The position numbers and the translations under genes are program-made. This document shows, one piece after another, positions 10,526 through 21,080 of a stretch of DNA of 64,000 nucleotides; position 1 is the stretch's first letter; each line of letters starts with the position of its first letter. Source of the DNA: Flavobacteriales bacterium UBA7666 (GTDB lineage Bacteria > Bacteroidota > Bacteroidia > Flavobacteriales_D > Crocinitomicaceae); NCBI GenBank assembly GCA_002483265.1, contig DLHO01000028.1, positions 124,001-188,000 of the forward strand. The letters run 5' to 3'. Under the pieces are notes generated by a model. That model saw only the letters and a list, made by a program, of their open reading frames with translations. It searched no databases and was not told where the DNA came from.

Positions 10526-10550
10526 GAAGCACTTCGATTTGATAATTAGC

Positions 10551-10582
10551 AAAAAAGGCATTCCTGTGGGGATGCCTTTTTT
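10551..10582. terminator. Bidirectional rho-independent terminator
   Basis: AAAAAAGGCAT (10551-10561) and ATGCCTTTTTT (10572-10582) are perfect reverse complements around a short loop, and the stem can be extended by TCC/GGG pairing. With A6 on one side and T6 on the other it serves both the + strand beta-helix gene and the minus-strand methyltransferase that ends the Tc operon. Confidence 0.9.
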
Positions 10583-10590
10583 GGATTAGT

Positions 10591-11211
10591 TCAGTTCCTT
10601 CTAAAACTGCAAAACAGGAAATTCTGCGTGGTGTCAAATGGTGTAGTGTGATCCTCAATTATACAGCGAATCTTCTCAAATCCATTTTGAAATTCGGAAA
10701 TCAGTGCTTCTTCACTGTACTGTTGAATGTCTAATCCACTACATTTTTTCGGACCATTTTCAGAGAAAGTCCCGATGGTCAAATAACCGCTTATTGAATT
10801 GCGGGCAATTTCCAGGTACTTTTCAATTTGTTCGGTAGTAGTTAAAAAGTGAAAAGCAGCTCTATCGTGCCAAAGGTCAAATGTCATATTGGGTTTAAAC
10901 ACAGTAATGTCGCTCACAACCCAATTCACTAAACCGGCTTTTGAACCAAGCCTTTTCTTTGCCCGTTCAAGTGCTTTTGCCGAAATGTCCAAGACAGTGA
11001 TATTCTCAAAACCAGCTTCCAATAGGAAATCAACGAGTTTACTGTCCCCACCACCAACATCAATAATACTTGCTGTTTTCGGTAAGTTTAGTGAGGTGAT
11101 AAAATCAAGTGAGGTCTTGGGAACCTCCTGAGTCCAACTCACCTGATCAGGTGTTTTGGTTTCATAAACCGTTTCCCAATGTTTTTTATTGTCAAAATTC
11201 TCCATCACCAT
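10591..11211 (-). CDS. Class I SAM-dependent methyltransferase
   Basis: A 206-residue Rossmann-fold methyltransferase. Motif I is IIDVGGGDSKL near residues 49-59, the acidic motif II is VLDISAKALERAKK, and motif post-I/IV is visible as FDLWHDRAAFHFLT. This pattern belongs to the small Methyltransf_11/25 group, whose substrates are diverse. Either ATG (11211 or 11205) could be the start; both keep all motifs. It is the last gene of the minus-strand Tc operon, 19 bp after the nucleotidyltransferase and just before a terminator. Its position suggests cotranscription with the toxin genes, but the sequence does not say whether it modifies a toxin component, a small molecule or something unrelated. 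No signal peptide; cytoplasmic. Confidence 0.88.
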   Translation of the reverse strand: MVMENFDNKKHWETVYETKTPDQVSWTQEVPKTSLDFITSLNLPKTASIIDVGGGDSKLVDFLLEAGFENITVLDISAKALERAKKRLGSKAGLVNWVVSDITVFKPNMTFDLWHDRAAFHFLTTTEQIEKYLEIARNSISGYLTIGTFSENGPKKCSGLDIQQYSEEALISEFQNGFEKIRCIIEDHTTPFDTTQNFLFCSFRRN

Positions 11212-11230
11212 TCATTGTTATTCCACAAAG

Positions 11231-11557
11231 TTATGCTTTATCCGATTTGTCATATACAATTCTTCCGGTTTTCATCACCGAATGTATAAATGAATATTCC
11301 TCTGAACCGTACTCTTCCACTTCCTCCGGGGTATACACATGAATATCCACACCTATGAGGAGATTAGACAAAAAAGGTCTAATCTCCTGATCACGCTGTG
11401 ACATCGGTAATGAAGTATTCTTGATCACAAACAAATCGAGGTCACTCCTGCTTGTTGCCTTCCCTTTTGCATAGGAGCCGAATACAATTACTTTATCCGG
11501 CTCTATGCGGTTTACGATCTTATCAACAAGATTTTTTATTTCTTCTTCTTTTAACAT
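11231..11557 (-). CDS. Small nucleotidyltransferase-domain protein (MNT type)
   Basis: A 108-residue protein with the minimal nucleotidyltransferase signature: VFGSYAKGKATSRSDLDLFV at about residues 25-44, giving the G-S motif and the metal-binding aspartates D39 and D41. The C-terminal half contains a third acidic strand candidate (GVDIHVYTPEEVEEYG). The family includes MntA-type antitoxins that AMPylate a HEPN partner, and stand-alone nucleotidyltransferases. No HEPN protein is encoded next to it, so a toxin-antitoxin role is not supported here. The ATG at 11557 lies one base before the TcA stop codon (11559-11561), so translation is probably coupled to TcA. Cytoplasmic. Confidence 0.85.
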   Translation of the reverse strand: MLKEEEIKNLVDKIVNRIEPDKVIVFGSYAKGKATSRSDLDLFVIKNTSLPMSQRDQEIRPFLSNLLIGVDIHVYTPEEVEEYGSEEYSFIHSVMKTGRIVYDKSDKA

Positions 11558-11558
11558 A

Positions 11559-14500
11559 CTAGGTTATAGCGTAGTTAATGATTAGGAACAATTCTTCAAT
11601 CGCATCTGCAGGAAGAGATTTGAAATCACCTGCCCCGTTTTCTTTCATTTTAATTGTCCAAGTATTCAGAGCAACTTCACTTCCAGTAAGATCAACGAAC
11701 GAATTATGTAATCCCTGATAGGTTGTCCCAACTGCCAGATTTAGAAGATCAGCATCGGTATTCCCTAAGGGTGAAACCATGACTTTATAAACTTTACTGC
11801 TATCCTTTGCCAGTGCGACGACTTCAATTTTGGATACTTTTTTATTTGCAAAGTTTCGTGTAAAATATGGAAGGCGATCCTGAAGATTTTCCAATATTAA
11901 TTGCTGATCACCTGAGCCAGCAGGCTGCAAAAATTTATGCCATTCAGTTGAAAACTCCTTTTTGATATCATAAACCCGGAATAAACCATTCTTATCCTCA
12001 GCCAATGCGATCTTATTCATTTTCTTATTGAATTCCAAAACGACAGCATCCTTTAATCCTTCACCTCCTTCACGTGCAGTGTATTTCAAATGAATAATGA
12101 CATCTGAAATCGTACTCAAATCAAACTGACTGAAATCCTTATTCAATTTAATCTGCCAGCTGCTAATCGCTCCCGCTCCTTCAAATGGCAAATAGCGTTC
12201 GTCACGGAAATTTAATTCAAACATCCCGCTATCGTTTTGCGCGCTGCTGGTAGCAATGGATTGGATCCCCGAAATCTCATCTCGGAATCTTTGATCATCA
12301 CCTGCAAAATCACGTTCGTATTTTCCCGCAAGTAACCTGCTTTCTTTTCTTAAGCTATTTCTGCTTAAGGTAAGTGTGCACGCTATGGTTGAATAAGGTC
12401 CTGAAATACATGGTATGGATAAACTTACTGATTTCAGTCGACGGAAGTAATGTCCGGGATAATCCACATCAAAAACTGTTTCCGGAATATCCAGAATACA
12501 TTCTCCGTTTTGTTTTAGCTTCAGTAAAGCAACCGGGTCTAACTGAGCAATAGAAACATGTTTTGTCAATTCATATTCCCGACGATTTTGCTCATAGTAA
12601 GCACTTTCCAGACGTTTCAGATCGAAAAAGAGTTTTTCTCCGGAAAGAAGTCCTTTTTTCAAACTATCCCAATAACCAAATTGGATATAATTCGAATCAC
12701 TCAATCCTAATTCATATCTGAAACAACGTTCTGCCCGCTTGGCAATATCAAAAGCCAACTGATAACTTTGAAAATAGACCGTAGAAACTTGGTTGATCAT
12801 CCAATCATATAATTCCTGATTGGTAAATTTGCTACGCATATATTCCTGATCTTTCTCCAGGTTTTCTTTCTGACGATCGTGATTACGAAGCTCTAATCCT
12901 GCCATTTGATTACGGACTTCGGCAGCTGCGATCTGTTTACTGATCTGTGGAAGCTCTTTTTCGGCAAGGCGCTTTTGAAAATCCCATTCATCGGCTCTTC
13001 TACCATAGCCTGAAGCAGTAGATGACATTGCTGCTCCAATTTGAAGAATACTAGCCACTCCTTTTGTTACCTCTGCAGCTTTTGTTATACCTGATGTAAC
13101 ACTTCGTCCTCCGAGTTGAACATTTACAGTGGGAGTTCCTCCGAATCCGGCTGCACCGGCAGTTACTTCAGGTATGAGACTGGTTCCTGTTCCTAAAGCA
13201 TTTAAAACAGTCGCCACAGTTTCTGCGGTAATAGCACCAGTTGTTAATGAAAAACTCAAAATTTCACCTGCATTCCAACCATCAGTAACTAACTTTTCGT
13301 AATACGCTTTTCGTTCCTGAGTGATCTTTTTACCCTCACTCATCGATTCCCAGTTTCTTAGTGTTTCCTCTATTTGTTTATTTTTCAAGTCCCTTACTGC
13401 ATCCATCATGGTCAATTCATGACTACTGCGTAAGATGGCAAAAGCCTCTGCATCTTTTTTCTCTAATGCTGATAGCATAGCCGCTCCCAACGATTTTACT
13501 TCATTGCATAATTCCAGAGCTTTCTGGATCATAAAATTGAAACGGTACAAAGGCATCGGTGCATTCATCTCGGCAAGTACGGAACTTAAATCCAGACCTC
13601 CTGCCGTAGCACGAACCAAAGCTCCCGGATCAATAGGTGGATCAAACAAAGGCAATTGCTGAACCATCCCATCAATGTTCATACAATGACGAATTTTGAA
13701 TAAGCGATCCGCAACCAAATCCCACATTGAAAGCAGTTTTTCATTGTTTGGGATACAGAAATACAGGACATCCAATCGTGGTAGCTCCGGTTTTTCTTCT
13801 CCCATCGTACCAGCTGAAGATACGGCAGGAAGCAGGTTTTCTATTTCCATCAACGCATTGCCGAATACATCTACTCCATCTTGTTCCAATTGATAAAAGG
13901 TTTTAACCGGATTTGCTATTTTCTTAGGAATGCTACTCGGGCGTTTTCCCAATACGGCATCGGCCAAAACATATAACTGCGTAGCTTCATTGATTGTTTC
14001 AATTGTGTTCCGGCGGAATAGTTGATCTCCCCAAGCAATAATCGTCTGGATGTATTTAATCAAAACACTTTTTTGGTAAGCTACCGTGCGCATTCTGGCA
14101 ATCAGATGCGGATTAAACGGATTGTCTCTCCATTCATTCACTTGCGAAGCAAGCTCTCCCTCACCTTTAGCAATTGCAAGTAGCAGATTTTCTATTTTTT
14201 GCTTGTAATAATCGGCTTTGGTCGTTTCGTAAAAAGGTTTCGTAATCCAATATTTTTGCTGTGGGGTGGCAGGATCGCTCACAGCATTGTCTGTATTAGT
14301 TGGATTGAAAATATAATGAAACCATTCCAATGCTTCTTCAAAACGCTGGTTATTTGCCAGTTTATTTGCAATATGGAAAGGAGCATGAAAGAACAACTCC
14401 CAATTGTAAAGTGAATATGCTCCTTCATAAGAAAAATCTACATCTTCTACCGGGTGTGATTTCGTTTTATCCGCTAACACATAGTTTTTAGTCACAAGGG

Positions 14501-17500
14501 ACGTAGGCTGATAATTTGCAAAATTAAAGATTGCAGGTGCCTCTGGAATGGTTTGCGGACTTACTTGAATACGGCGATTCAATAAGCCATTGATTCCCCA
14601 AATATTGAGTTCCTTGATAAATAATTCCGTAAAAGGGTGATAGTGAATAAAGAAAGTAAATGATTTGGTTTCCTGCGTATGCCATTGCTTAGAGATATAC
14701 TCTTGTGTTTTATCGATTGCATAATCAACAAAGTAATTTCTGGATGCATCCCAAAAGAAAAAGGATCCCTTTTTTTGAAAAGACCTTGCTTTTGAATCAA
14801 CAACCGTATTAGCCGGAGTTATCTTATTCAATAGAAGAAGGGTCTCCGCGTTGTGTGCAGCCTGAAGATTATGCGTTTTACCGGATTCTTCAACCACATT
14901 GTAATAAAAATAGAATGAGGAAGTGTTGTGATAATGCAAACCATTCTTGTAATAACTATTTGGTGCCGTAATCAAGTGTTCGGTAGTTGCTTCGCTTTCA
15001 TTTGAAATAAGCTCCCTACCTACTTTTTTAAATACGCTTTCTTTTTCACCAATTGGTGCATTATTGGTCCCGTTTCGATTGTACAAGCGCACTTCAATAA
15101 ATGGCTTGAGTTTTACTTTTAGGGAAATATTCTCAGTGCTTTTATTTACCGTTGCGGATTGAAAAATTACTTCCGGTGCATCCGACAATACTTTTGGCGT
15201 CCATTTTCCTTTTTTAAGCTCACTCCAAAATAAGCGAATTTCCCAATACCTGGTTGGAGATCCAACTGTTCCACCGGAACTGGAAGTAGGAATGTTAAAA
15301 CTGGTTGGTTCGACCGCTTTTTCCAAAAACTGTGGCCACAATAAGTGTAATCTCCGATTGTGAATGCCTGCAACCAAATGATTCCCTGCAATTTCCAGAT
15401 CCACTTTTTCCCAGGCTGTCCAACGTCCTTTATTGATCCTTTTACGATAAAAATAATCTGGTGATATACTGCTACGTGAACGTGCGAAAACATGGAGTAC
15501 TTCTTGCGTACTACTTATTACTTCGTTGTAAATGGTCCGGACTTCCAGATTGGAAACATGATCCAATTTCTCCAAATAATTCAGATATGCCTGTTCTGCA
15601 GTTTCTTTGGTAATGTCATTTTGCATCAACTCGTTTTCAAGGTCTTTGAAAAAAGGTGATTTTTCATCCCGTAATTCAGGCTCTATCCAGTTTTCAGGAT
15701 ACAAGAATACTTTCCGATTGGCTTCCCAAACGCGGTAATACTTCATCCATTTCCATTGTTTCCATTTAGAATCAGCCAAATCGTCTGAAGGATCTATTTT
15801 TTCAGATCTAACTGCAATGTCTAATTCCAAGTTCATCAAACAACGCTGTACAAACAATTGAGCTGAAGCTGCTGCCTGTTTCAATCGTGACGTTAGCATA
15901 CACGCACTCATTTCCACATCGATGAGGAAGTAACTGTACAAGGCATTCGTATCCATCCAGTTCGGATTGGACCGGGAAGTAAGCCAGCTTACCAAGGCTG
16001 AACGTTTTTGTTCCCTGAACACATCTTGTAGAGGCTGGATCACTTTTTGCCATTGTGCTAAATCATATTTAGCCTTCACTGTTTGTTTCATACTTTCGGC
16101 ATCCTCAAATACCGGTTCCGCCTTCGTCCAGTCAATTGCCCGTTTTGCACTCACTCCCAGTCTAAGCAGAATTTGCATGCAATGACTTAATCGGATGAAG
16201 GTATCCGACTTACGCAGTTCCTGTTTCACATTCCAACGGAATGCCGCAGCCAAATCAGTGATATCGGTTTCTTTCCATCCGCTTAATTTTGAAAGCAGTG
16301 TAATTGTTTCCGGCTCAAGAACCGCTACATCCAATACCTTATCTAAAAATTCAAATGCAGTTATTTCCGATTTTGGAAGGGTGCTTTTGAAACCGAAAAA
16401 ATCAACCAGAGAAATCCATTTGCTTAGTGAAACGGAAGTATTCGTGTCTATCGGAAAATCTTTCGGATGCGGCCAGTTCAAATCATTGGCGTGTGTTCCT
16501 GCAAGCCACCAATTTAATTCGTCGCTCTTGATTTTCAGTTTTCCAATGATCAGCGCTTCTTTATGAAGTAATCTGAGCGACTGGAAACTTTTCGCGAAAT
16601 TGGTCTCATTTACCGTGAACTTGTAAGCACCGTTTAATTTTTCAAGTAGTTTCGGATCATTTAAATTTTGCAACAATGTGGTTGTCTCCGAAGAAATTTT
16701 GAGTTTGGAAAGCACCAGATCTGCACTTGGCACTTCCAATTGAAACAGTTCAGCAATTTTTTGTTTGATGAATAATTCTTTTCCGGTTTTAACTAAATAT
16801 TTCTGCAACTCATCTTGAAAATACTCAAAACGATCTTGTAAGGCCATACCCGAACCCGGAGGAAGCGGCGCAAAATTGGTTTTGGCAACCGCCAAATCCA
16901 ATACACCTGCAAAATAATGGTCTATGAGTGTATTCCTGGTTTCCGTGATGGTATCTTCCCAGGTTCCATTAATGATTGCTAAAGCTTTCCCCTGTTCGGT
17001 ATCGTTTACAAAAACAGGTAGCAATCCTAATTTACTCTTTATATAATCTTCGAATGTTTCTTCTGTTTTTATGAGTAAATCATCTTCCGTCTTTTGCAAG
17101 CCCTCCCGGATTTCCTTGATCGCAGCTACAATCGCTTTGTCTTCCAGTGCAACTCCTGATTTTGCTTTATACTGATGTGCCAATAAATAATCCAGTTCCG
17201 CTATTTCAAATTCAGAAGCTTCTATCTTTTCCTTCAAAGCAATGAAATCCAACAAGTTTTTTGAATTCAAAAACGGATTTATTGCCCAAAGTCGTTTTAG
17301 TCGCTTGAACTGATCAATCGTTAATCCGATAGCTTTTGCTAAACTGCTGATTCGGTAAATCTTGCTTAAAACATCCCAATTCAGTGGACTTGCTACGTTC
17401 AATGATAAATCATCCAAAATACCATTCAAATCTTCTTCACTGATGCGAAATGCCGCAAGGATCCCTGGAACTTTATCAGGAACAGCCGGTGTACCATCCC

Positions 17501-20500
17501 CTGATATCGGACCTGAAATCAAATCAGGACTTTCCGGAAACACTGCTGTAGCATCTACTAATTTATTGCGGAACAAGCGTTGATACAGGGTTTGAATTGC
17601 CGGTGCATCGGATTTGCTTCTATCCAGGTAAATGCTGTGGTCTATCTTTGTAAAAAGCGCCTGAGTCATTCTCCAATCCCAATCCAATTTCACCCGGATG
17701 CGATCCATTTCGGAAATAGTTTGAAGCACATTTTCCGTCAATTGTTTATCAACGATAGCCGGGTCGGAATTGGTATCGAGCAACAACATATCCACTTCCC
17801 ACATCGAACAACCCAATTTTCTCCATAGTCGTATAAAACGATGGATTCTTCCAAGTGCATCGGCTGTTAAACCAACAATTTGAAATTTAGCTGTATCGCA
17901 ATTCGCAGCGTTACTATCGGTATTATCATTAATGTAAATACTTTTTGAAGGATTGACATACTGCATATCCAAAACTTGCAATAACTCTTTATAGCTAAGT
18001 TCTGTCCGATGTAACATTACTGAAACATTACTCAACACATTGATCCATGTTCCGGTAACATTTGTAGATGGATCTGCCGGCGTATCCGGATGTGATATGT
18101 TATTTCCATCTTCCAACAACCCCCAAAAATCCCAGGACTGTTTACCAGCCAGTGTTCCCGATATTATTTTCCACTCTGTTTCATTGAGCACCAGATATGA
18201 AGCACCAATTTGAAAATTTGTCGGAGCAAGTGTTACATTATCTGCTAATTTTTGCTGAAACGATTCAAACAATCGAGGTTGAGCAACTCCCAAATGATCC
18301 AAATAAGTTTTGGATTGAAGATTCCACAAGTTAAAGGGCAAATTAAACGGAAAAACCTCCAAAGCCAATTTATCGTAAGCTTCCGGGTTTGTGTATTCCG
18401 GATTAGCCCGCAATTCTGCAGATGTTAAATGAGTTTGTTTGGTGGGAAGAATAACTAATTTCCCTCCTGCTATAAACAGTTTATATGCATGCTGTTTATC
18501 ACGGATCGCCCATTGATTTCTGCTATCCGGAAGGTACACTTCAGCATCTGAATCAATCGGTATTTTTTTAGCCAGCAATTCATTTCTTACATTCTGCTGA
18601 ATGGTACCAGCTGTTAATTCCGTTTGAATGGCGCTGTTCAATACGATCGGATCGGGAGGAGACACTGCATCTTCCAAAATTTCATTTACCAGATCGATAT
18701 ATGGAAGTGCTGTATTGGTGTTTTCACAACTCAGTTCCATTTCTCCCAAATCGGGTCTGCGTTCCAACAACACCTGTTTTACTTTTTTACCCAGATTGAT
18801 GTCTGTACCGTTTGTATTACGCTCATTCAAAAACCTCAATATATCCACAAAGTGAGCGGCAGGACTAAACACCGACCGACATGAAGAGCATTCACAAAAA
18901 TCAAGGGAACCAAAAAGTGTCTGAAGATTCGGGATTGTTTTTATTTTAGCTTCTTCTTCGGGAGAAATACTAAGTCCAAGGGTTGATGCAGGCATCAACC
19001 CGTTTACTGTATGGTTATAATTCCCATAGAGACTTAAAGTAAGAGCATAGGCATTTTCTGCTTTTTGATAGAGCTTTTTGCTTTCAATTTTGTTAATTCC
19101 CGTATCTTTTAAGGAAGTAACAAACTGCTCTTTCCCCATAAAATAAATCTGTTGAGCTGATTCTATGTTTCGGCTTAAAAGGGCATCCACTGCCAGATGT
19201 GTAGGTTTTAGTTTAAAGACTCTCTGAATAGATTTTAGCTGCTGAATAACGCCTTCTTTGTCTTTAACAGCATCCAATGCTTCTCTATTTTCGGCAATAT
19301 AATGATCGATGCGATACCTATCCAGGTGAAAATGGGGATTATTATCCAAAAATGTAACCACATCACTCTTTACGTTTACAGCACTTTGTTCTGTTCTGTC
19401 CAGTTTAGCCATAAACGCTGTTGTTGCATAAGCGCGTTCAAAACGTTGCTCCAAAATAGCTCCAAATGTTTGAAATTTTTCTTCTTCGGTATCTCCGTCA
19501 ATATTAGCAGGAACTCCTACCGGTTTTCCGTCAGTTCCCTTTGTTTTAAACACTTCTGCCCATTCCTGTCGGTCTAATTTCGCCAGATCTCGTTTACTTG
19601 TAAGATTCTGTTTTTTAAACTGCTGGTTCAAGGCTGCAACCAATGGTATATGATTGCGGGTTAAAGCACCCAGCTCAAAATTCAACTTCACATCTCTTAT
19701 AACTTCTTTTTCAAGTACCTGATCCGTTTCCAGTTTTTTCCAGAAGGCACTCATCGGACCAATATGATCAGTGAAAGCCTCGATAAATTTTGATTTATCT
19801 TTAGCCGCACTCGGTGTCAGTTGAAGTAATTGATCGATGGTTCCTTTACCTGCACCAAATGAATCATCAGCAGCATAATTGAGTTTTATAAGTCGGAGTG
19901 TATACAGGATATTAGCTAGTTCCGCTTTTATTAGGGCAGGAATCAGGTTATCGCTAAGAGCTTTTTCAAGCAATTCTTTTTGCAGTTCAGGATTAATCGC
20001 AGATAAATCCTTCAGAACTTTATCCTTTAATAATTCTACGCGGTCATAATCCTGAATATCCTGTAAAACAGTATCAGATAATAGAGCTGGCTGTCCTTGA
20101 CGCAGGAATGCAAAAAAGACAGCTGCCTCCAATGGCATTTTTTCTCTCGCAGTTTTTTCAACTAAATGATGGCAAAAAATCCAGGTTCCTATAATCAACT
20201 GACTTCTCCCCGATTCACCAGAAAGGAATGAAATATCCTGAAATTGTTCATCCTCCCGCAATTCCAAGGGTGAAATACCTTCCAATAAAGGACTAAGAGT
20301 ATCCGTTAATTTCTCCCATTCCGATGCTCCTTTGTAAGACGCATTATTGAGATTTATATTCATCTCCAAATCAGTTGGTGCATTGTAAAAAATAGCCGAT
20401 TTATAGATTTCTTTTCCCGTTTCGTCGCTTACTTTCACCACAATATCAGCGGCATCTTTTTCAGCTTTCTGGAACTGATCTGGTGTATACTTTACTTCAT

Positions 20501-20978
20501 ATTTACCTTCCTTTGAAACAGTACTTCCAAGTAATTGTTCGTTGCGCAGATCCCTGTCAAAAACCGTTACCGTTGCATTATTTAATAATACTCCAAATTC
20601 ATTGCGTAGCACTCCATACACTCTTCTTACATCATCTCCGGCAAACTCTTTATGGTCATCAACTTCCATATCAAGAACTATCTTCAGCTCTTTCTGATCA
20701 CGCTGCATGTTCCACAGTACGGAATTTTCCGTGCTATGAATTTGTTTACCATCCGAGTAAATCTTAAAGTAGATATCCGGTGTATTGTCAAAAAATAATT
20801 CTGTGAAACGTTTCTTTGTAATACTGATTTGAAAATAGCCAGCCTTGTCGCTTGTGGCTTCTCCGACAAAATCATCGATTAGTAGGTCCTTGTCCCAAGC
20901 CTCAATACGAAGACCGGATATAGGAAGATCGTGTTTATTCAGCAAACGTCCGCTGATGAGAATGCTTTTCAGTGTCAT
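11559..20978 (-). CDS. Tc (ABC) toxin subunit A
   Basis: A 3,139-residue TcA subunit, which forms the pentameric bell-shaped pore and receptor-binding shell of Tc toxins. Residues ~3-100 and ~115-205 are two transthyretin/carboxypeptidase-regulatory-like beta domains (SGRLLNKHDLPISGLRIEAWD; YGVLRNEFGVLLNNATVTVFD). A Vrp1/SpvA-like segment lies near 650-1000, with a conserved-looking CECSSCRSVFSPAAHFVDIL at about 694. A Tc neuraminidase-like/ABC-N segment (KYYRVWEANRKVFLYPENWI) lies near 1740. A Gly/Ala-rich hydrophobic hairpin region near 2570-2650 is a candidate pore-forming segment. The TcA-TcB-binding domain lies about 2660-2960 (SYQLAFDIAKRAERCFRYEL; RLESAYYEQNRREYELTKHVS). No signal peptide or T9SS domain, as usual for TcA. 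It lies downstream of the TcBC fusion and immunity gene in the same operon. The length is somewhat above the ~2,500 of Photorhabdus TcdA1. Confidence 0.93.
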   Translation of the reverse strand: MTLKSILISGRLLNKHDLPISGLRIEAWDKDLLIDDFVGEATSDKAGYFQISITKKRFTELFFDNTPDIYFKIYSDGKQIHSTENSVLWNMQRDQKELKIVLDMEVDDHKEFAGDDVRRVYGVLRNEFGVLLNNATVTVFDRDLRNEQLLGSTVSKEGKYEVKYTPDQFQKAEKDAADIVVKVSDETGKEIYKSAIFYNAPTDLEMNINLNNASYKGASEWEKLTDTLSPLLEGISPLELREDEQFQDISFLSGESGRSQLIIGTWIFCHHLVEKTAREKMPLEAAVFFAFLRQGQPALLSDTVLQDIQDYDRVELLKDKVLKDLSAINPELQKELLEKALSDNLIPALIKAELANILYTLRLIKLNYAADDSFGAGKGTIDQLLQLTPSAAKDKSKFIEAFTDHIGPMSAFWKKLETDQVLEKEVIRDVKLNFELGALTRNHIPLVAALNQQFKKQNLTSKRDLAKLDRQEWAEVFKTKGTDGKPVGVPANIDGDTEEEKFQTFGAILEQRFERAYATTAFMAKLDRTEQSAVNVKSDVVTFLDNNPHFHLDRYRIDHYIAENREALDAVKDKEGVIQQLKSIQRVFKLKPTHLAVDALLSRNIESAQQIYFMGKEQFVTSLKDTGINKIESKKLYQKAENAYALTLSLYGNYNHTVNGLMPASTLGLSISPEEEAKIKTIPNLQTLFGSLDFCECSSCRSVFSPAAHFVDILRFLNERNTNGTDINLGKKVKQVLLERRPDLGEMELSCENTNTALPYIDLVNEILEDAVSPPDPIVLNSAIQTELTAGTIQQNVRNELLAKKIPIDSDAEVYLPDSRNQWAIRDKQHAYKLFIAGGKLVILPTKQTHLTSAELRANPEYTNPEAYDKLALEVFPFNLPFNLWNLQSKTYLDHLGVAQPRLFESFQQKLADNVTLAPTNFQIGASYLVLNETEWKIISGTLAGKQSWDFWGLLEDGNNISHPDTPADPSTNVTGTWINVLSNVSVMLHRTELSYKELLQVLDMQYVNPSKSIYINDNTDSNAANCDTAKFQIVGLTADALGRIHRFIRLWRKLGCSMWEVDMLLLDTNSDPAIVDKQLTENVLQTISEMDRIRVKLDWDWRMTQALFTKIDHSIYLDRSKSDAPAIQTLYQRLFRNKLVDATAVFPESPDLISGPISGDGTPAVPDKVPGILAAFRISEEDLNGILDDLSLNVASPLNWDVLSKIYRISSLAKAIGLTIDQFKRLKRLWAINPFLNSKNLLDFIALKEKIEASEFEIAELDYLLAHQYKAKSGVALEDKAIVAAIKEIREGLQKTEDDLLIKTEETFEDYIKSKLGLLPVFVNDTEQGKALAIINGTWEDTITETRNTLIDHYFAGVLDLAVAKTNFAPLPPGSGMALQDRFEYFQDELQKYLVKTGKELFIKQKIAELFQLEVPSADLVLSKLKISSETTTLLQNLNDPKLLEKLNGAYKFTVNETNFAKSFQSLRLLHKEALIIGKLKIKSDELNWWLAGTHANDLNWPHPKDFPIDTNTSVSLSKWISLVDFFGFKSTLPKSEITAFEFLDKVLDVAVLEPETITLLSKLSGWKETDITDLAAAFRWNVKQELRKSDTFIRLSHCMQILLRLGVSAKRAIDWTKAEPVFEDAESMKQTVKAKYDLAQWQKVIQPLQDVFREQKRSALVSWLTSRSNPNWMDTNALYSYFLIDVEMSACMLTSRLKQAAASAQLFVQRCLMNLELDIAVRSEKIDPSDDLADSKWKQWKWMKYYRVWEANRKVFLYPENWIEPELRDEKSPFFKDLENELMQNDITKETAEQAYLNYLEKLDHVSNLEVRTIYNEVISSTQEVLHVFARSRSSISPDYFYRKRINKGRWTAWEKVDLEIAGNHLVAGIHNRRLHLLWPQFLEKAVEPTSFNIPTSSSGGTVGSPTRYWEIRLFWSELKKGKWTPKVLSDAPEVIFQSATVNKSTENISLKVKLKPFIEVRLYNRNGTNNAPIGEKESVFKKVGRELISNESEATTEHLITAPNSYYKNGLHYHNTSSFYFYYNVVEESGKTHNLQAAHNAETLLLLNKITPANTVVDSKARSFQKKGSFFFWDASRNYFVDYAIDKTQEYISKQWHTQETKSFTFFIHYHPFTELFIKELNIWGINGLLNRRIQVSPQTIPEAPAIFNFANYQPTSLVTKNYVLADKTKSHPVEDVDFSYEGAYSLYNWELFFHAPFHIANKLANNQRFEEALEWFHYIFNPTNTDNAVSDPATPQQKYWITKPFYETTKADYYKQKIENLLLAIAKGEGELASQVNEWRDNPFNPHLIARMRTVAYQKSVLIKYIQTIIAWGDQLFRRNTIETINEATQLYVLADAVLGKRPSSIPKKIANPVKTFYQLEQDGVDVFGNALMEIENLLPAVSSAGTMGEEKPELPRLDVLYFCIPNNEKLLSMWDLVADRLFKIRHCMNIDGMVQQLPLFDPPIDPGALVRATAGGLDLSSVLAEMNAPMPLYRFNFMIQKALELCNEVKSLGAAMLSALEKKDAEAFAILRSSHELTMMDAVRDLKNKQIEETLRNWESMSEGKKITQERKAYYEKLVTDGWNAGEILSFSLTTGAITAETVATVLNALGTGTSLIPEVTAGAAGFGGTPTVNVQLGGRSVTSGITKAAEVTKGVASILQIGAAMSSTASGYGRRADEWDFQKRLAEKELPQISKQIAAAEVRNQMAGLELRNHDRQKENLEKDQEYMRSKFTNQELYDWMINQVSTVYFQSYQLAFDIAKRAERCFRYELGLSDSNYIQFGYWDSLKKGLLSGEKLFFDLKRLESAYYEQNRREYELTKHVSIAQLDPVALLKLKQNGECILDIPETVFDVDYPGHYFRRLKSVSLSIPCISGPYSTIACTLTLSRNSLRKESRLLAGKYERDFAGDDQRFRDEISGIQSIATSSAQNDSGMFELNFRDERYLPFEGAGAISSWQIKLNKDFSQFDLSTISDVIIHLKYTAREGGEGLKDAVVLEFNKKMNKIALAEDKNGLFRVYDIKKEFSTEWHKFLQPAGSGDQQLILENLQDRLPYFTRNFANKKVSKIEVVALAKDSSKVYKVMVSPLGNTDADLLNLAVGTTYQGLHNSFVDLTGSEVALNTWTIKMKENGAGDFKSLPADAIEELFLIINYAIT

Positions 20979-21080
20979 AGTGATTTTATTTTAGTGAATT
21001 GTATGTTCAGTATAAGAAACAATTCCACATTGCATACATTTCATTCTTGCAGCAATGTGGATGATTGTCACTTATTTCAA

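Noticed and set aside
11231..11557. MntA-HepT toxin-antitoxin pair
   Set aside because: Only the nucleotidyltransferase is present; no HEPN-type protein of about 110-140 residues adjoins it.
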